A stretch of DNA of 64,000 nucleotides from Saccharobesus litoralis (GCF_003063625.1 NZ_CP026604.1:1-64000), one strand, 5' to 3'; positions 36,273 through 45,384 are shown, counted from the first letter of the stretch. The notes: a model not told the origin generated them from the letters alone. Program-made: numbers and translations.

Positions 36273-36311
36273 GCGTTGCCGACAAGCCCTTTGGCTTTCG
36301 GCAATGCTTTT
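36273..36311 (+). terminator. Rho-independent terminator of the starch-oxidation operon
   Basis: GCGTTGCCGA (36273-36282) pairs with TCGGCAATGC (36298-36307), one G-T pair, followed by TTTT. The inner AAGCC/GGCTT also pairs. It lies 65 bp after the DUF1552 stop. Confidence 0.85.
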
Positions 36312-36316
36312 AAACA

Positions 36317-37753
36317 TTATTCAACTTTAGTAATTTTAATTTCAGGTGCTTTGCCTTGCGCTTTGTCTTGAAATTGTGGCTGAACTCGTTGTTGTGGTGT
36401 TTGACCAAACGGATTGCGCGTATCTAACCCTTCTGGCAAATTACGTAAAACAATTGCTTTGTCTAATTGTTCTTCTGGGCAAACTAAATTGTCTAACTTG
36501 AGTTTGACGATATGGCCAGAGCCTTTAGCGTCATCTATTGCTTCATTTTGTTTATTAAGCATTAACTCGGCGGTACATAGCTGATTACCACTTGGCGTCA
36601 TCAGTTCTAAGCTATCGCCCAGAACAAATTTGTTTTTGACCTCAATCGTTGCTAGCTTAGTTTGATTATCATAGCTAACAATGTTGCCAACCATTTGTTG
36701 CAAAGTACTAACTGAATTACCCGTTTGATAGTTTTGATAACTGTCGTGAGTATGGCGGCGTAAAAAGCCTTCGGTATAGCCTCGGTTACTCAGTTTATCT
36801 AACTCAGTCAGTAATTGCGGATCAAAATCTTTTTGAGCCATAGCATCGTCGATAGCTCGGCGATAGGTTTGGGCTGTCCGTGCTACGTAATAAAAAGATT
36901 TGGTTCGACCTTCTATTTTCAATGAATCTACGCCAATTTCGACTAGCTTGTTTACATGCTCTATCGCGCGTAAGTCTTTTGAGTTCATGATGTAAGTGCC
37001 GTGCTCATCTTCAAATGCCGGCATGTATTGACCTGGTTTTTCTTTTTCTTCAAGCAAATACACCTTGTCTGTTGTCTCACCTAAGCCTAAAGTCGGCGTG
37101 TTTTGTTGATGAACAATATTACCGGCATCATCTTCAGTGGCTTCGTTAGCACTATATGACCAGCGACAAGCATTGGTGCAAGCGCCTTGATTAGGATCGC
37201 GCTTATTCATATAGCCAGACAATAAACAACGGCCAGAGTAGGCCATACATAAAGCACCATGGACAAACACTTCTAATTCTATATCTGGGCAATGTTGACG
37301 AATTTCGGCGATTTCTTTAATGGATAGTTCACGCGATAAAATAACCCGTTTGATGCCTTGTTGTTGCCAAAATTTAACGGTAGCGTAATTAACCGCATTG
37401 GCTTGAACCGATAGGTGGATGACTTGCTCAGGGTGATTTTCTCTGACCATCATAATCAAACCGGGATCTGACATGATCAGAGCGTCCGGTTTTAAATCAA
37501 TGACTGGCTTTATGTCGTGTAAAAAGCTTTTCACCTTGCTGTTGTGCGGTGCAATATTATTAACAATGTAAAACTGCTTACCTAAAGCGTGCGCTTCACT
37601 GATCCCCGTTGCTAATTTTTCCAAATTAAATTCGTTATTGCGTACACGCAGGCTATAGCGAGGTTGACCCGCGTAAACAGCGTCTGCTCCATAAGAAAAT
37701 GCATAACGCATGTTCTTTAAGCTACCAGCAGGTAATAGAAGTTCAGTTTTCAT
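36317..37753 (-). CDS. trhP: tRNA hydroxylation protein TrhP (U32 peptidase family, YegQ)
   Basis: A 478-residue U32-family protein of the YegQ/TrhP type, which in E. coli makes 5-hydroxyuridine at tRNA position 34 with prephenate. It opens MKTELLLPAGSLKNMRYAFSYGADAVYAGQP and carries the U32 signature EVFVHGALCMAYSGRCLLSGYMNKRDPNQGAC (written here as landmarks near residues 167-198) with Cys pairs that fit an iron-sulfur site, then SLKIEGRTKSFYYVA. The length exceeds E. coli YegQ (453) by a Gln/Lys-rich C-terminal extension. Single gene, convergent with the DUF1552 operon. Confidence 0.92.
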   Translation of the reverse strand: MKTELLLPAGSLKNMRYAFSYGADAVYAGQPRYSLRVRNNEFNLEKLATGISEAHALGKQFYIVNNIAPHNSKVKSFLHDIKPVIDLKPDALIMSDPGLIMMVRENHPEQVIHLSVQANAVNYATVKFWQQQGIKRVILSRELSIKEIAEIRQHCPDIELEVFVHGALCMAYSGRCLLSGYMNKRDPNQGACTNACRWSYSANEATEDDAGNIVHQQNTPTLGLGETTDKVYLLEEKEKPGQYMPAFEDEHGTYIMNSKDLRAIEHVNKLVEIGVDSLKIEGRTKSFYYVARTAQTYRRAIDDAMAQKDFDPQLLTELDKLSNRGYTEGFLRRHTHDSYQNYQTGNSVSTLQQMVGNIVSYDNQTKLATIEVKNKFVLGDSLELMTPSGNQLCTAELMLNKQNEAIDDAKGSGHIVKLKLDNLVCPEEQLDKAIVLRNLPEGLDTRNPFGQTPQQRVQPQFQDKAQGKAPEIKITKVE

Positions 37754-37908
37754 GTTGAGTAATAAGAAGCGGAATAAAACGCGCGACTATAGCGAATTAG
37801 TCAAAGTGAAATCTTGATCTAGCGCAGAGAATGGCAGTTGCCATTACGTTTATCTAAAACTAAGTTAGGAAGGTGAGGGCGTTGTGCTAAGAATGTATTT
37901 TTTCTAAA

Positions 37909-37925
37909 TGACTAAATTTTAGTCA
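37909..37925. promoter_or_regulatory. Perfect palindrome TGACTAAA-T-TTTAGTCA
   Basis: Eight-base arms with a one-base centre, directly beside the hairpin terminator at 37933. It could be part of the downstream tail of a minus-strand RNA or a protein-binding site. No assignment. Confidence 0.35.
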
Positions 37926-37932
37926 AAAAAAA

Positions 37933-37953
37933 GCCCGACTCAAAGAATCGGGC
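37933..37953 (-). terminator. Terminator of an unassigned minus-strand transcript (possible small RNA)
   Basis: GCCCGA (37933-37938) pairs with TCGGGC (37948-37953), and on the minus strand eight T residues follow. No minus-strand gene lies upstream: queA on the plus strand begins at 38288. The 300 bp between could encode a small RNA on the minus strand. The rest of 37754-38287 is AT-rich with no coding frame. Confidence 0.6.
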
Positions 37954-38287
37954 AACAAATGTCTCATAGACACTCAAGCACTAAATAAGGTACTCAAAAC
38001 AACAATTTCAAAGGGGACTTGGCTTAACCAAATCATGAAACCCATTATATTGATGTTTTGTAATTTTGCAACACTTTTAAACCAAAAAAAGGCAATGAAG
38101 TGTATTTTTACCGTAAATTAACTCATTTTAACAAGTTTATTACATAAAATTACGTAATTTTATTACAAAATAACAAAAGAAACGTTCTGTTACATAAATA
38201 TTGCAAACAGTGAAGTTTGTCCTTCTTGCTTAACGTTACCTAACTGCATAGACTATGCGCCTAATTTTTTGTAGGTCTATTTTTGCC

Positions 38288-39331
38288 ATGCTTGTTTCTG
38301 ATTTTCACTTCGATTTACCTGACGAATTAATTGCTCGTTATCCCGCGCCTAATCGCACTGATTCAAGGTTATTAACGCTTGATGGCAATTCAGGAGAGAT
38401 CCAGCATAAGCAGTTTGTTGATATGTTGGATTTAGTCAGTGAAAAAGACTTACTTATTTTTAATAACACTAAAGTTATTCCGGCTCGCTTACTTGGGCAG
38501 AAGATCACGGGTGGCAAAATTGAAGTTTTGGTTGAACGCGTTTTAGACGAACATAATTTATTGGCTCACGTGCGTGCTAATAAAGCATTAAAACCTGGTA
38601 ACCAAGTGGTGCTGGAAGGGGTTATTCAAGCTGAAATGATGGGACGAGAAGGTGACTTGTTCCAACTTAAGATCTTAAATGAAGAAAATGTTTTTGATCT
38701 GCTTGAGCAACATGGTCATATGCCATTACCACCTTACATTGATCGCGCTGACGAAAATGAAGATAAAAACCGTTACCAAACGGTTTATGGCACCGAGAAA
38801 GGTGCGGTTGCTGCGCCAACAGCTGGCCTGCATTTTGACGAAAGTTTACTCGCTAAATTGAAAGACAAAGGTGTGCGTTGCGAGTTTGTTACTTTGCATG
38901 TTGGTGCGGGTACGTTTCAGTCTATCCGCGTTGATAATGTGAAAGAGCATACCATGCACTCTGAATATGCCATTGTGCCACAAAATGTGGTTGACGCGAT
39001 TAAACAAACCAAAGCGAATGGTGGCCGTGTTATTGCAGTGGGTACAACTTCGGTACGCAGTTTAGAAAGTGCGGCGCAAGCGGCAGGTGATGAATTGATC
39101 TCGACTTTCCAAGATGACACGCAAATTTTTATTTACCCTGGTTACCAATTCAAAGTAGTAGACGCCATGTTTACTAACTTCCACTTACCTGAGTCGACCT
39201 TGATAATGCTAGTGTCGGCATTTGCTGGTAAAGAGAATATTCTTAAAGCTTACAATCAAGCTATTGCTGAAAAATATCGTTTTTTTAGTTATGGCGATTC
39301 CATGTTTTTACAGCGCCAGACCGAAAAATAG
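38288..39331 (+). CDS. queA: tRNA preQ1(34) S-adenosylmethionine ribosyltransferase-isomerase
   Basis: A 347-residue QueA, which adds the cyclopentene ring in queuosine synthesis on tRNA. I use the ATG at 38288 because it gives the standard start [20 protein letters not shown]; the frame opens 33 bases earlier. Motifs: [18 protein letters not shown], the [10 protein letters not shown] block, [26 protein letters not shown] and [20 protein letters not shown]. queA is often followed by tgt and yajC; here it stands alone before a large inverted repeat. Confidence 0.95.
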   Translation: MLVSDFHFDLPDELIARYPAPNRTDSRLLTLDGNSGEIQHKQFVDMLDLVSEKDLLIFNNTKVIPARLLGQKITGGKIEVLVERVLDEHNLLAHVRANKALKPGNQVVLEGVIQAEMMGREGDLFQLKILNEENVFDLLEQHGHMPLPPYIDRADENEDKNRYQTVYGTEKGAVAAPTAGLHFDESLLAKLKDKGVRCEFVTLHVGAGTFQSIRVDNVKEHTMHSEYAIVPQNVVDAIKQTKANGGRVIAVGTTSVRSLESAAQAAGDELISTFQDDTQIFIYPGYQFKVVDAMFTNFHLPESTLIMLVSAFAGKENILKAYNQAIAEKYRFFSYGDSMFLQRQTEK

Positions 39332-39343
39332 ATTTAAGCCAAC

Positions 39344-39418
39344 GTAGGTTGGTGCTGAGCTTGCGAAGCCCAACATAAGCTGCAGTTTTGTTGGGCTTCA
39401 TTCTTCAGCTCAACCTAC
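39344..39418. repeat. Long imperfect inverted repeat with GTAGGTTG ends
   Basis: GTAGGTTG...GAAGCCCAAC (39344-39373) is mirrored by GTTGGGCTTC...CAACCTAC (39390-39418). It could terminate queA and also belongs to the intergenic GTAGGT(C/T)G family seen at 586-790 and 2651. A decayed GCATTTATGCTTG unit follows at about 39445. Confidence 0.6.
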
Positions 39419-39526
39419 TAGAAATCGTTAACTTAACGGCATTGGCATTTATGCTTGTAGAGCTTGCAAAGCAAAAAAGCAAAAAATGGTTTGCAGCCAG
39501 CAGCTTTAGCGACTGAATAAATACGT

Positions 39527-39958
39527 TTATTTTAACTTCTGCACACAACCAATAATCCACTGCTTCATCTGTACTGCGTTTAAAACACCAGAGACTCTGT
39601 CTATTTCTTGGCCTTGGTGAAAAAAGATCAAGGTTGGAATGCTGCGAATACCTGCATCGGCTGATATTTGTTGTGCTTGCTCAGTATTGACTTTGGCAAA
39701 TAGTATTTGCGGTGTTTCAGTTGCAACTTGAGTAAATACCGGGGCCATTTGTTGACAAGGTCCACACCAACTTGCCCAAAAATCGACTACAACCGGTAAG
39801 TGATTTCGTTCAATAAATGGATAAAACACATTGTCACTTAAATTCACTGGCTGTTTTGCATATATAGGCTGCTGGCACTTACCACATTTTGCTTGTGTGT
39901 GATCTTTATCATCCGGTATGCGGTTGGTGGTAAAACAATGGTTACAAACGATATTCAT
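39527..39958 (-). CDS. trxC: Thioredoxin 2
   Basis: A 143-residue TrxC from the ATG at 39958, which gives the standard zinc-binding start: MNIVCNHC and CGKC, four Cys at 5, 8, 25 and 28. The thioredoxin domain follows with active site WCGPC (64-68) and the cis-proline in GIRSIPTLIFF. The frame opens 51 bases earlier but that extension is not typical. TrxC reduces cytosolic disulfides under oxidative stress and is OxyR-controlled in E. coli. Its promoter region now contains the long MITE-like copy, which ends 43 bp upstream of the start. Confidence 0.93.
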   Translation of the reverse strand: MNIVCNHCFTTNRIPDDKDHTQAKCGKCQQPIYAKQPVNLSDNVFYPFIERNHLPVVVDFWASWCGPCQQMAPVFTQVATETPQILFAKVNTEQAQQISADAGIRSIPTLIFFHQGQEIDRVSGVLNAVQMKQWIIGCVQKLK

Positions 39959-40000
39959 ATTTTTACGACTGATTTTTTGCTGATGAGTATATAGCGTTTG

Positions 40001-40270
40001 TATAGTCAAAGCGATCAGGTTTTAGGGGCAGCTTCCGCATCCTGCTCACGCTAAGTACTTACATCCATGTAAGCAAAGCCGTCAAAGCTACCGCGTCCTG
40101 CTCTCGCCCCTTACCAGCATCCATGCTGGCAAGCTTCGAGACCCCATGAGCATATGCTCTATTATGTGATTGGGGCTGCCTAAAGGGATTTAGGTATTAG
40201 GACGACGCAGGAGCCAAAGTTGAGAGTAAGCGCTGACAATGAACCATAAGACCTGAGCGAGAAGACTATA
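40001..40270 (-). mobile_element. MITE-like element, copy 3, long form (270 bp)
   Basis: TATAGTC (40001-40007) and GACTATA (40264-40270) are the same ends as in the two 129-bp copies, and the core with GAGCATATGCTC is shared in reverse orientation. It has two extra blocks; one carries TTACATCCATGTAA and AGCATCCATGCT hairpins. The short copies look like internal deletions of this form. No coding frame. Confidence 0.75.
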
Positions 40271-40671
40271 AAAAGGATCAATTGGCGCTGACCAAAATGT
40301 TCAGATAATTAATGTTGCGCTTTGATTTTGGTTCTAATAGCTCATTACCTTTGGGCGACATTTATCTACTTAAGAACTGAAGTCTCTTTGTCTGGTATTA
40401 GAAACCAGTCCTTCAAACCTGATTAATTTAACGAAAAATTTAAACTTTATAACGAGCCTAGTAAATTTTAGTTATCTTTATTACCAATTGGCATTACCCT
40501 AACATTGGTTTTCATATTGTCATACGAATTTTTAGCTTGGATTTATAAGGCTATGAATTTATTGGTATAAATCTCAAGTCCCCATTTTAATTTCGTTTTA
40601 CTCTTTTGTTAATATTACCAGTTGCTCGCCTTTGTATTTATCATTGGTAAAACAAAAAACTTAAAAACTGT

Positions 40672-40699
40672 TTGACAAAAAATCGAGTTGTTATATATT
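40672..40699 (+). promoter_or_regulatory. Sigma-70 promoter for kdgK
   Basis: TTGACA (40672-40677), 16-bp spacer, TATATT (40694-40699), giving a leader of about 117 nt before kdgK. TTGGTAA or TTACCAA half-sites recur around it (near 40472, 40607, 40645), which could be operators for a GntR-type uronate regulator. The rest of 40271-40671 shows no gene. Confidence 0.6.
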
Positions 40700-40822
40700 T
40701 AACTCATACCTTGGTTAGCTTTTTGTTATATCTGTTGTTAAACCAATGTTAAGTGTTCGCTTTGGATCATTTTTAAACCTTGGTGGCTGGTGCGTTTAGT
40801 CATTAAATTTTTGAGGTAATAC

Positions 40823-41782
40823 ATGTCAAATTCGGGTAACCCAACGTTTCGTATCGCTTTTGTAGGCGAGTGTATGATTGAGCTACAAGAAGATGCCCAA
40901 GGTGTTATCCATAAAGGTTTTGCTGGCGATACATTGAATACGGCTTTGTATATGGCACGTCTTAGTTATTTACACAATGCTGAAGTGCAGTATGTAACCG
41001 GACTTGGTTTAGATAGTTTTAGTCAGGCGATGATTGAAAATTGGCAAAGCGAAGGCATTGCTTGTGATTATATTCGTCGTTTTGAAAACAAGTTGCCGGG
41101 TTTGTACTTTGTTGAAGTTGATGAAGACGGTGAGCGTTCATTTCAATATTGGCGTGGCCAAGCAGCCGCTAGAGATTTATTTTCTGGTAGCGAGTTTGAT
41201 AAACAACTGAATGAAATCGCTGAATTTGATTATATTTATTTGTCTGGTATTTCGTTAGCTATTTTACCTGAAGAAGGGAAGCAACGCTTAGTTGATTGGT
41301 TAAACCAATCTCGAGCCAATGGCGCTAAAGTGTGTTTTGATAATAATTATCGACCGAAATTATGGGCAAATAAACAAGAAACCCAAAAATGGTACAGCAA
41401 AGTTTTACAGGCAACTGATATTGCCTGCCATACCTTTGATGATGATCAGTTGATTTGGGGTGACACTGAGCCAAGTCAGGCGTTTGAGCGCCTACAAGGG
41501 TTTGGTGTTTCTGAAATAATTTTAAAACGTGGTACAGAGCCATGTTTAATCGAAATTGATGGTGGGGTTACACAAAGTATTCCTGCTATTAAAGTTGCCA
41601 AAGAAAACTTGGCAGATACTAATGCCGCCGGTGATTCATTTAGCGCTGGTTATCTAAGTGCGCGCTTAGCGGGTCAAGCTCCTGCTGAATCCGCCGCTAT
41701 TGCACACCGTGTGGCATCAACCGTAGTTCAGCATCGCGGTGCCATTATTCCGCGTGACGTGATGCCTAAAATTGAACTCTAA
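40823..41782 (+). CDS. kdgK: 2-keto-3-deoxygluconate kinase
   Basis: A 319-residue PfkB-family sugar kinase that phosphorylates 2-keto-3-deoxygluconate for the Entner-Doudoroff pathway. Seen: the N-terminal GECMIELQ, FAGDTLNTALYMARL (substrate-binding GG-type turn), ISLAILPEEGK, and the PfkB signature DTNAAGDSFSAGY with catalytic Asp271. The length matches KdgK (about 310). TGAGGT precedes the ATG. It is followed 85 bp later by an SDR that would make its substrate, so they likely form one uronate (alginate or pectin) operon under the promoter at 40672. Confidence 0.92.
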   Translation: MSNSGNPTFRIAFVGECMIELQEDAQGVIHKGFAGDTLNTALYMARLSYLHNAEVQYVTGLGLDSFSQAMIENWQSEGIACDYIRRFENKLPGLYFVEVDEDGERSFQYWRGQAAARDLFSGSEFDKQLNEIAEFDYIYLSGISLAILPEEGKQRLVDWLNQSRANGAKVCFDNNYRPKLWANKQETQKWYSKVLQATDIACHTFDDDQLIWGDTEPSQAFERLQGFGVSEIILKRGTEPCLIEIDGGVTQSIPAIKVAKENLADTNAAGDSFSAGYLSARLAGQAPAESAAIAHRVASTVVQHRGAIIPRDVMPKIEL

Positions 41783-41867
41783 CGATTTTTCGTTATTGCC
41801 TTGCCACGGATTTACGCAAATGCAGTAACGCGAATGTGCTATTAACTTACTATACGAGAATTAAACT

Positions 41868-42623
41868 ATGTCTAATAAAATTGCTTTAATTACTGGTGCA
41901 ACTGGTGGTATTGGCTTTCAAGTTGCTAAACGCTTAGGTCAAGACGGTTATACTGTTGTGTTAAACGGTATTGAAGACGAGCAAGGTGCTATTCGCGTTG
42001 CTGAATTGAAGGAATTAGGTATCGAAGCTGAATACTACGGCTTTGATGTAACTGACGATAAAGCCGTTACTGAAAATGTAACCGCTATTGGTGAAAAATA
42101 TGGCAAGCTTGACGTTGTTGTTAACAACGCAGGTGGCTTAGGCGGCCGTAGCCCAATTGAAGAAATGACGACTGAATTTTTCCGTTTCGTTATGGCATTA
42201 AACTTTGATAGTGCGTTCTTCGTTTCTCGTGCGGCTATTCCTTTCTTGAAGAAAGCTGAAGGTGGTTCAATCATCAACTTCACTTCTAATGCGGCTTGGA
42301 ATGCAGGTGGCCCTGGTGCTGGTATTTATGGTACTTCTAAAGGTGCTGTTCACACGTTAACTCGTGCTCTAGCTAAAGAGTTAGCGCCAGCAGGTATTCG
42401 CGTAAATGCGGTATCACCGGGTACTATTGATACTCCTTTCCACGCACAAATTAAAGCGACTAAACCTGAAGTATTTGCTACTTGGAAAGATAGCATTATG
42501 TTAGGTCGTTTAGGTCAACCTGAAGAAGTTGCTTCTGTTATTTCTTTCTTGGTTAGCAAAGATGCATCATTCATCACAGCTGAAACAGTTCAGATCGGTG
42601 GTGGTCAAGCGTTAGGTATCTAA
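41868..42623 (+). CDS. SDR oxidoreductase, probable DEH reductase
   Basis: A 251-residue short-chain dehydrogenase: cofactor motif TGATGGIG (10-17), NNAG, catalytic Ser140, Tyr154 and Lys158 in YGTSKG, and C-terminal GGGQALGI. The residue after the second strand and the gene next door (kdgK) fit the enzyme that reduces 4-deoxy-L-erythro-5-hexoseulose uronate to 2-keto-3-deoxygluconate in alginate users (DehR/A1-R type). That assignment is an inference; KduD-like activity on pectin products is the alternative. Codons are strongly biased, which suggests high expression. Two strong hairpins follow. Confidence 0.85.
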   Translation: MSNKIALITGATGGIGFQVAKRLGQDGYTVVLNGIEDEQGAIRVAELKELGIEAEYYGFDVTDDKAVTENVTAIGEKYGKLDVVVNNAGGLGGRSPIEEMTTEFFRFVMALNFDSAFFVSRAAIPFLKKAEGGSIINFTSNAAWNAGGPGAGIYGTSKGAVHTLTRALAKELAPAGIRVNAVSPGTIDTPFHAQIKATKPEVFATWKDSIMLGRLGQPEEVASVISFLVSKDASFITAETVQIGGGQALGI

Positions 42624-42659
42624 TGCTTTTTGCTTAAGCCCTTTTTAAGCAAAAAATGG

Positions 42660-42684
42660 GCGCAGCTAGCTACATTAGCTGCGC
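42660..42684 (+). terminator. Terminator after the uronate operon
   Basis: GCGCAGCTA (42660-42668) pairs with TAGCTGCGC (42676-42684), followed by TTTT. Confidence 0.8.
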
Positions 42685-42696
42685 TTTTCGAGCTTG

Positions 42697-42724
42697 TCAG
42701 ATAAAGTTTTTAGGCTTTATCTGA
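42697..42724. terminator. Second hairpin, shared by convergent genes
   Basis: TCAGATAAAG (42697-42706) pairs with CTTTATCTGA (42715-42724), followed on the plus strand by TACTTGTCTTTTTATTTT. It lies between the SDR and the convergent GH43-like gene and may serve both. Confidence 0.65.
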
Positions 42725-42751
42725 TACTTGTCTTTTTATTTTCTCTAGTCT

Positions 42752-43846
42752 TTATTCTTGCAAAAGCGGTATGTGAACATTAAATGAATGCTCGCGTGTT
42801 ATGTCTGCTGCACAAAACAAGATTGCTGGTTTTCCATTTTTAAACCAAATTTGTGGTCGCTCAAGGTGATTAACTTTTTGTAACCCTGATTGCCAGTTTA
42901 TTTTTAGTGTTGAAACTAGGGGCTTTTGTGACTTTTGCCAATCAATACCATCGTTTGAAGTAAACAACGCAAGTGACTTACCTGCATTGGTAAATACGCC
43001 TCGCATATCTTTTACTATTGCCCAATACTGCTCATTTTGATGCCATATAAATGGATCTTCGGCGGGAAATCTATCACCTTTTGCGACAAATACCGGATCA
43101 GGGTGTTTAACAAATGGACCTGTTGGCGAATCTGATGTTGCGACTAAATGAACAACCGGCCCACCTCCGGGCAAGGGTTTCTTTTTAGCAACTGCTTTAT
43201 AAACCATTAAGAATGAACCATCAGGTTTTTGTAGTATAGATGGATTACTAACCATCAATGCATCCCAAGCATCGCCGTTAGGGCTGACATCGATTAAAGG
43301 AGAATCAAATCGTTGCCAAGGTCCATTTGGGTTATCAGCCACAGCCACGCCAATTCGCTGATTATTACGATGTGACCAATTAAAGCTTTTCATTAATTTA
43401 CCGTTGCCCGTATTACCCATGTAGTACAGGTAATATTTGCCATTAAATTTATGTACAGTCGGGTTGTGGGTATTGAGCCCGTCCCAAAACTCTGCACCGC
43501 GTGCTGGCAGTGTGACATCTTTGTGCTTGTAGGGACCAAGAGGGTTATCTGCTATTGCATGAGCGATCTCTGAATGAGTTAACCAAGCGTTATGTCCATA
43601 TTTTTTGGGCCAACGGCTATAAAAAAGATGGTATTTTCCATCATCCCCTTCAACCATACTTGCGCCCCAAATAAAGTAATTTTCATCAATAAATTTGGCG
43701 TGGTCAGGCACGGGTTGCATAAGAGCATTGATATCGAGTGCTTGCTTTGGCTTTGATGTGATTTGGCAACTTGCTAAGCAAGAAATGCTGATCAGTAAGA
43801 TGCTGAGTTTATTCATTGCACTCAAGAGCCGTTTTATGTTTGTCAT
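42752..43846 (-). CDS. GH43/GH32-like five-bladed propeller lipoprotein
   Basis: A 364-residue lipoprotein (ATG 43846 with AGAGTGG upstream; GTG 43855 also in frame), lipobox LASC. The mature part is a five-bladed beta-propeller of the GH43/GH62/GH32 superfamily: YFIWGASMVEGDDGKYHLFYSRW, WDGLNTHNPTVHKFNGKYYLYY, DALMVSNPSILQKPDGSFLMVY, PAEDPFIWHQNEQYW and HLERPQIWF. The repeated Asp-containing blade starts are typical. The exact GH family is uncertain. It probably trims an algal oligosaccharide in the periplasm; uronate genes are next to it. Confidence 0.75.
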   Translation of the reverse strand: MTNIKRLLSAMNKLSILLISISCLASCQITSKPKQALDINALMQPVPDHAKFIDENYFIWGASMVEGDDGKYHLFYSRWPKKYGHNAWLTHSEIAHAIADNPLGPYKHKDVTLPARGAEFWDGLNTHNPTVHKFNGKYYLYYMGNTGNGKLMKSFNWSHRNNQRIGVAVADNPNGPWQRFDSPLIDVSPNGDAWDALMVSNPSILQKPDGSFLMVYKAVAKKKPLPGGGPVVHLVATSDSPTGPFVKHPDPVFVAKGDRFPAEDPFIWHQNEQYWAIVKDMRGVFTNAGKSLALFTSNDGIDWQKSQKPLVSTLKINWQSGLQKVNHLERPQIWFKNGKPAILFCAADITREHSFNVHIPLLQE

Positions 43847-44041
43847 CGGTTCCACTCTTTTTGTATATAAAAAATGTTATTTACTATTTCGATATTCTGT
43901 ATCAATTATAGTAACAAATCAAGGGCTTAATTGTATCGTTCTTTAGTTCAATTTTTAGTGGATCAATCGTAGGTTATTAGTGGGTATTAGGAGGGATAAT
44001 AAGCCTACTTGAAAAGTAGGCTAGTAGATGTGGTTAGCGGA

Positions 44042-44500
44042 TTAAATCCAGCCTAAGCTAGCTGCTGTTATGGCAATGCCGAAGGTAATAAGCGCGATAA
44101 TCGCTAAAAACAGTAAACTGATGCCAAATGCTTTCCAGCCAGATTCTAATTCACCGTTAGCTGCGATATGTGTATCAAGGTCGTTTTGCAAACGGTGTTT
44201 TGCTATTTGCTGCATAATTATCGTTGGGATAATGGTCGTTAACGTACTGCCTGACACGTTATCGGGTAAAAGAAAACTGATTACGAATAACAATAAGGTT
44301 AATGCTATTCCTCCGTATAGGCTGTACTGCGCTTCTGTATCACGACCTAATCTGCGAAAGTTTTGCGACATTAAATAACCGCCGGCAATTGATGAACCAA
44401 AAAAGGTGGCAACGGCGATAGAGACTACCTTGTATAATTTAAATGAGTTGTTGTTTTCGGTAATAAGTTCTGATTGTGGCGGCGTATAAGCATCTGACAT
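44042..44500 (-). CDS. Unknown 152-aa membrane protein
   Basis: Three to four hydrophobic segments: about 28-45, 65-85, 87-98 (weaker) and 125-148. A polar N-terminus MSDAYTPPQSELITENNN precedes the first. The layout, with a soluble Met-Ser-Asp-x-Tyr-x-Pro-Pro start, resembles small uncharacterised inner-membrane proteins with a PP-rich head, but no domain is recognised. It stands alone between a GH43-like gene and a long gene-free stretch. Confidence 0.65.
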   Translation of the reverse strand: MSDAYTPPQSELITENNNSFKLYKVVSIAVATFFGSSIAGGYLMSQNFRRLGRDTEAQYSLYGGIALTLLLFVISFLLPDNVSGSTLTTIIPTIIMQQIAKHRLQNDLDTHIAANGELESGWKAFGISLLFLAIIALITFGIAITAASLGWI

Positions 44501-44937
44501 GATAAATCCTTTTGATTAGTTTGATATTCATTTTAACTTAAAAATAATGTAATTATTCAGCGAAATTAAACTTTTTGTAGGCAAGCATTTACTTGTAAAC
44601 CTTTCTGTACAAAAGAGTAATATTATAGATTTTTGTTCCTGACATATTCTAAGTACTAGCAGCTATGCAGGCACCAAAAAATAGGGGGTGTAAGCTAAGT
44701 CTTGCTCTTAACATGGCTTGTTAAATTGTAATTTTTGCGAGGGGGATAAGCTTGCTACTTGATATGCTGAATAGGTACGTTTAGTTACTATATTTAGGGT
44801 AAATCTGAACGTAACAAATATTTGTTAGATAATATCAAACAAATAACCTTGTTAAAGAGGAATCTAATTGTCAGAGACTGCTTGTAAAGGGTATAGTAGG
44901 CGGATGATAAGAATAATTTACAAGTGCTAAATCTATA
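44501..44937. other. Gene-free stretch, 437 bp
   Basis: No frame with protein-like composition. It contains a decayed GCAAGCATTTACTTG unit near 44580 and a CTAAGTACTAGCAGC phrase like that inside the long MITE-like copy. The rest is AT-rich leader for the acetyltransferase gene. Confidence 0.4.
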
Positions 44938-45384
44938 ATGGAAATTCGTCCAATCCTATTTAGTGATACCTTGTCACTTCGTCACCAGATCCTGCGTCCT
45001 GATCTTGAATTTGATCAATGTATTTATCCCGGTGATAAAATGGAAACGACTCACCATTTAGGCGGTTTTATTGAGGGAAACCATCTAGGTATACTCACTA
45101 TATACAAGCGCTCTAAGCCTGAGGAATTTGAAGGGCAAGGCTATCAAATTCGTGCTATGGCAACGTGTCCTACTGTACGCCAACAGGGAATGGGGCTTAA
45201 GTTATTAAAAACAGCTGAAAAAATAGCGTTTGAATCTGGTGCCAGTTACCTTTGGGCGAATGCTCGCAAAACTGCGATTGGCTTTTATCAAAAAGCTGGG
45301 TATACAGTGGATAATCATGAGTTTAATATTGCCGGTGTCGGTAAGCATCATCTCGTTTGGTTAACCCGTTCTGCCTTTCAATAA
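44938..45384 (+). CDS. GNAT family acetyltransferase
   Basis: A 148-residue GNAT protein. Acetyl-CoA binding motif A is clear: IRAMATCPTVRQQGMGLKLLK, with Q-x-x-G-x-G. It is followed by LWANARKTAIGFYQKAGYTV, the usual motif B. It begins MEIRPILFSDTLSLRHQILRPD, as in the many YitI- or ElaA-type single-domain acetyltransferases; substrate unknown. It stands alone with no clear promoter in the flank. Confidence 0.88.
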   Translation: MEIRPILFSDTLSLRHQILRPDLEFDQCIYPGDKMETTHHLGGFIEGNHLGILTIYKRSKPEEFEGQGYQIRAMATCPTVRQQGMGLKLLKTAEKIAFESGASYLWANARKTAIGFYQKAGYTVDNHEFNIAGVGKHHLVWLTRSAFQ

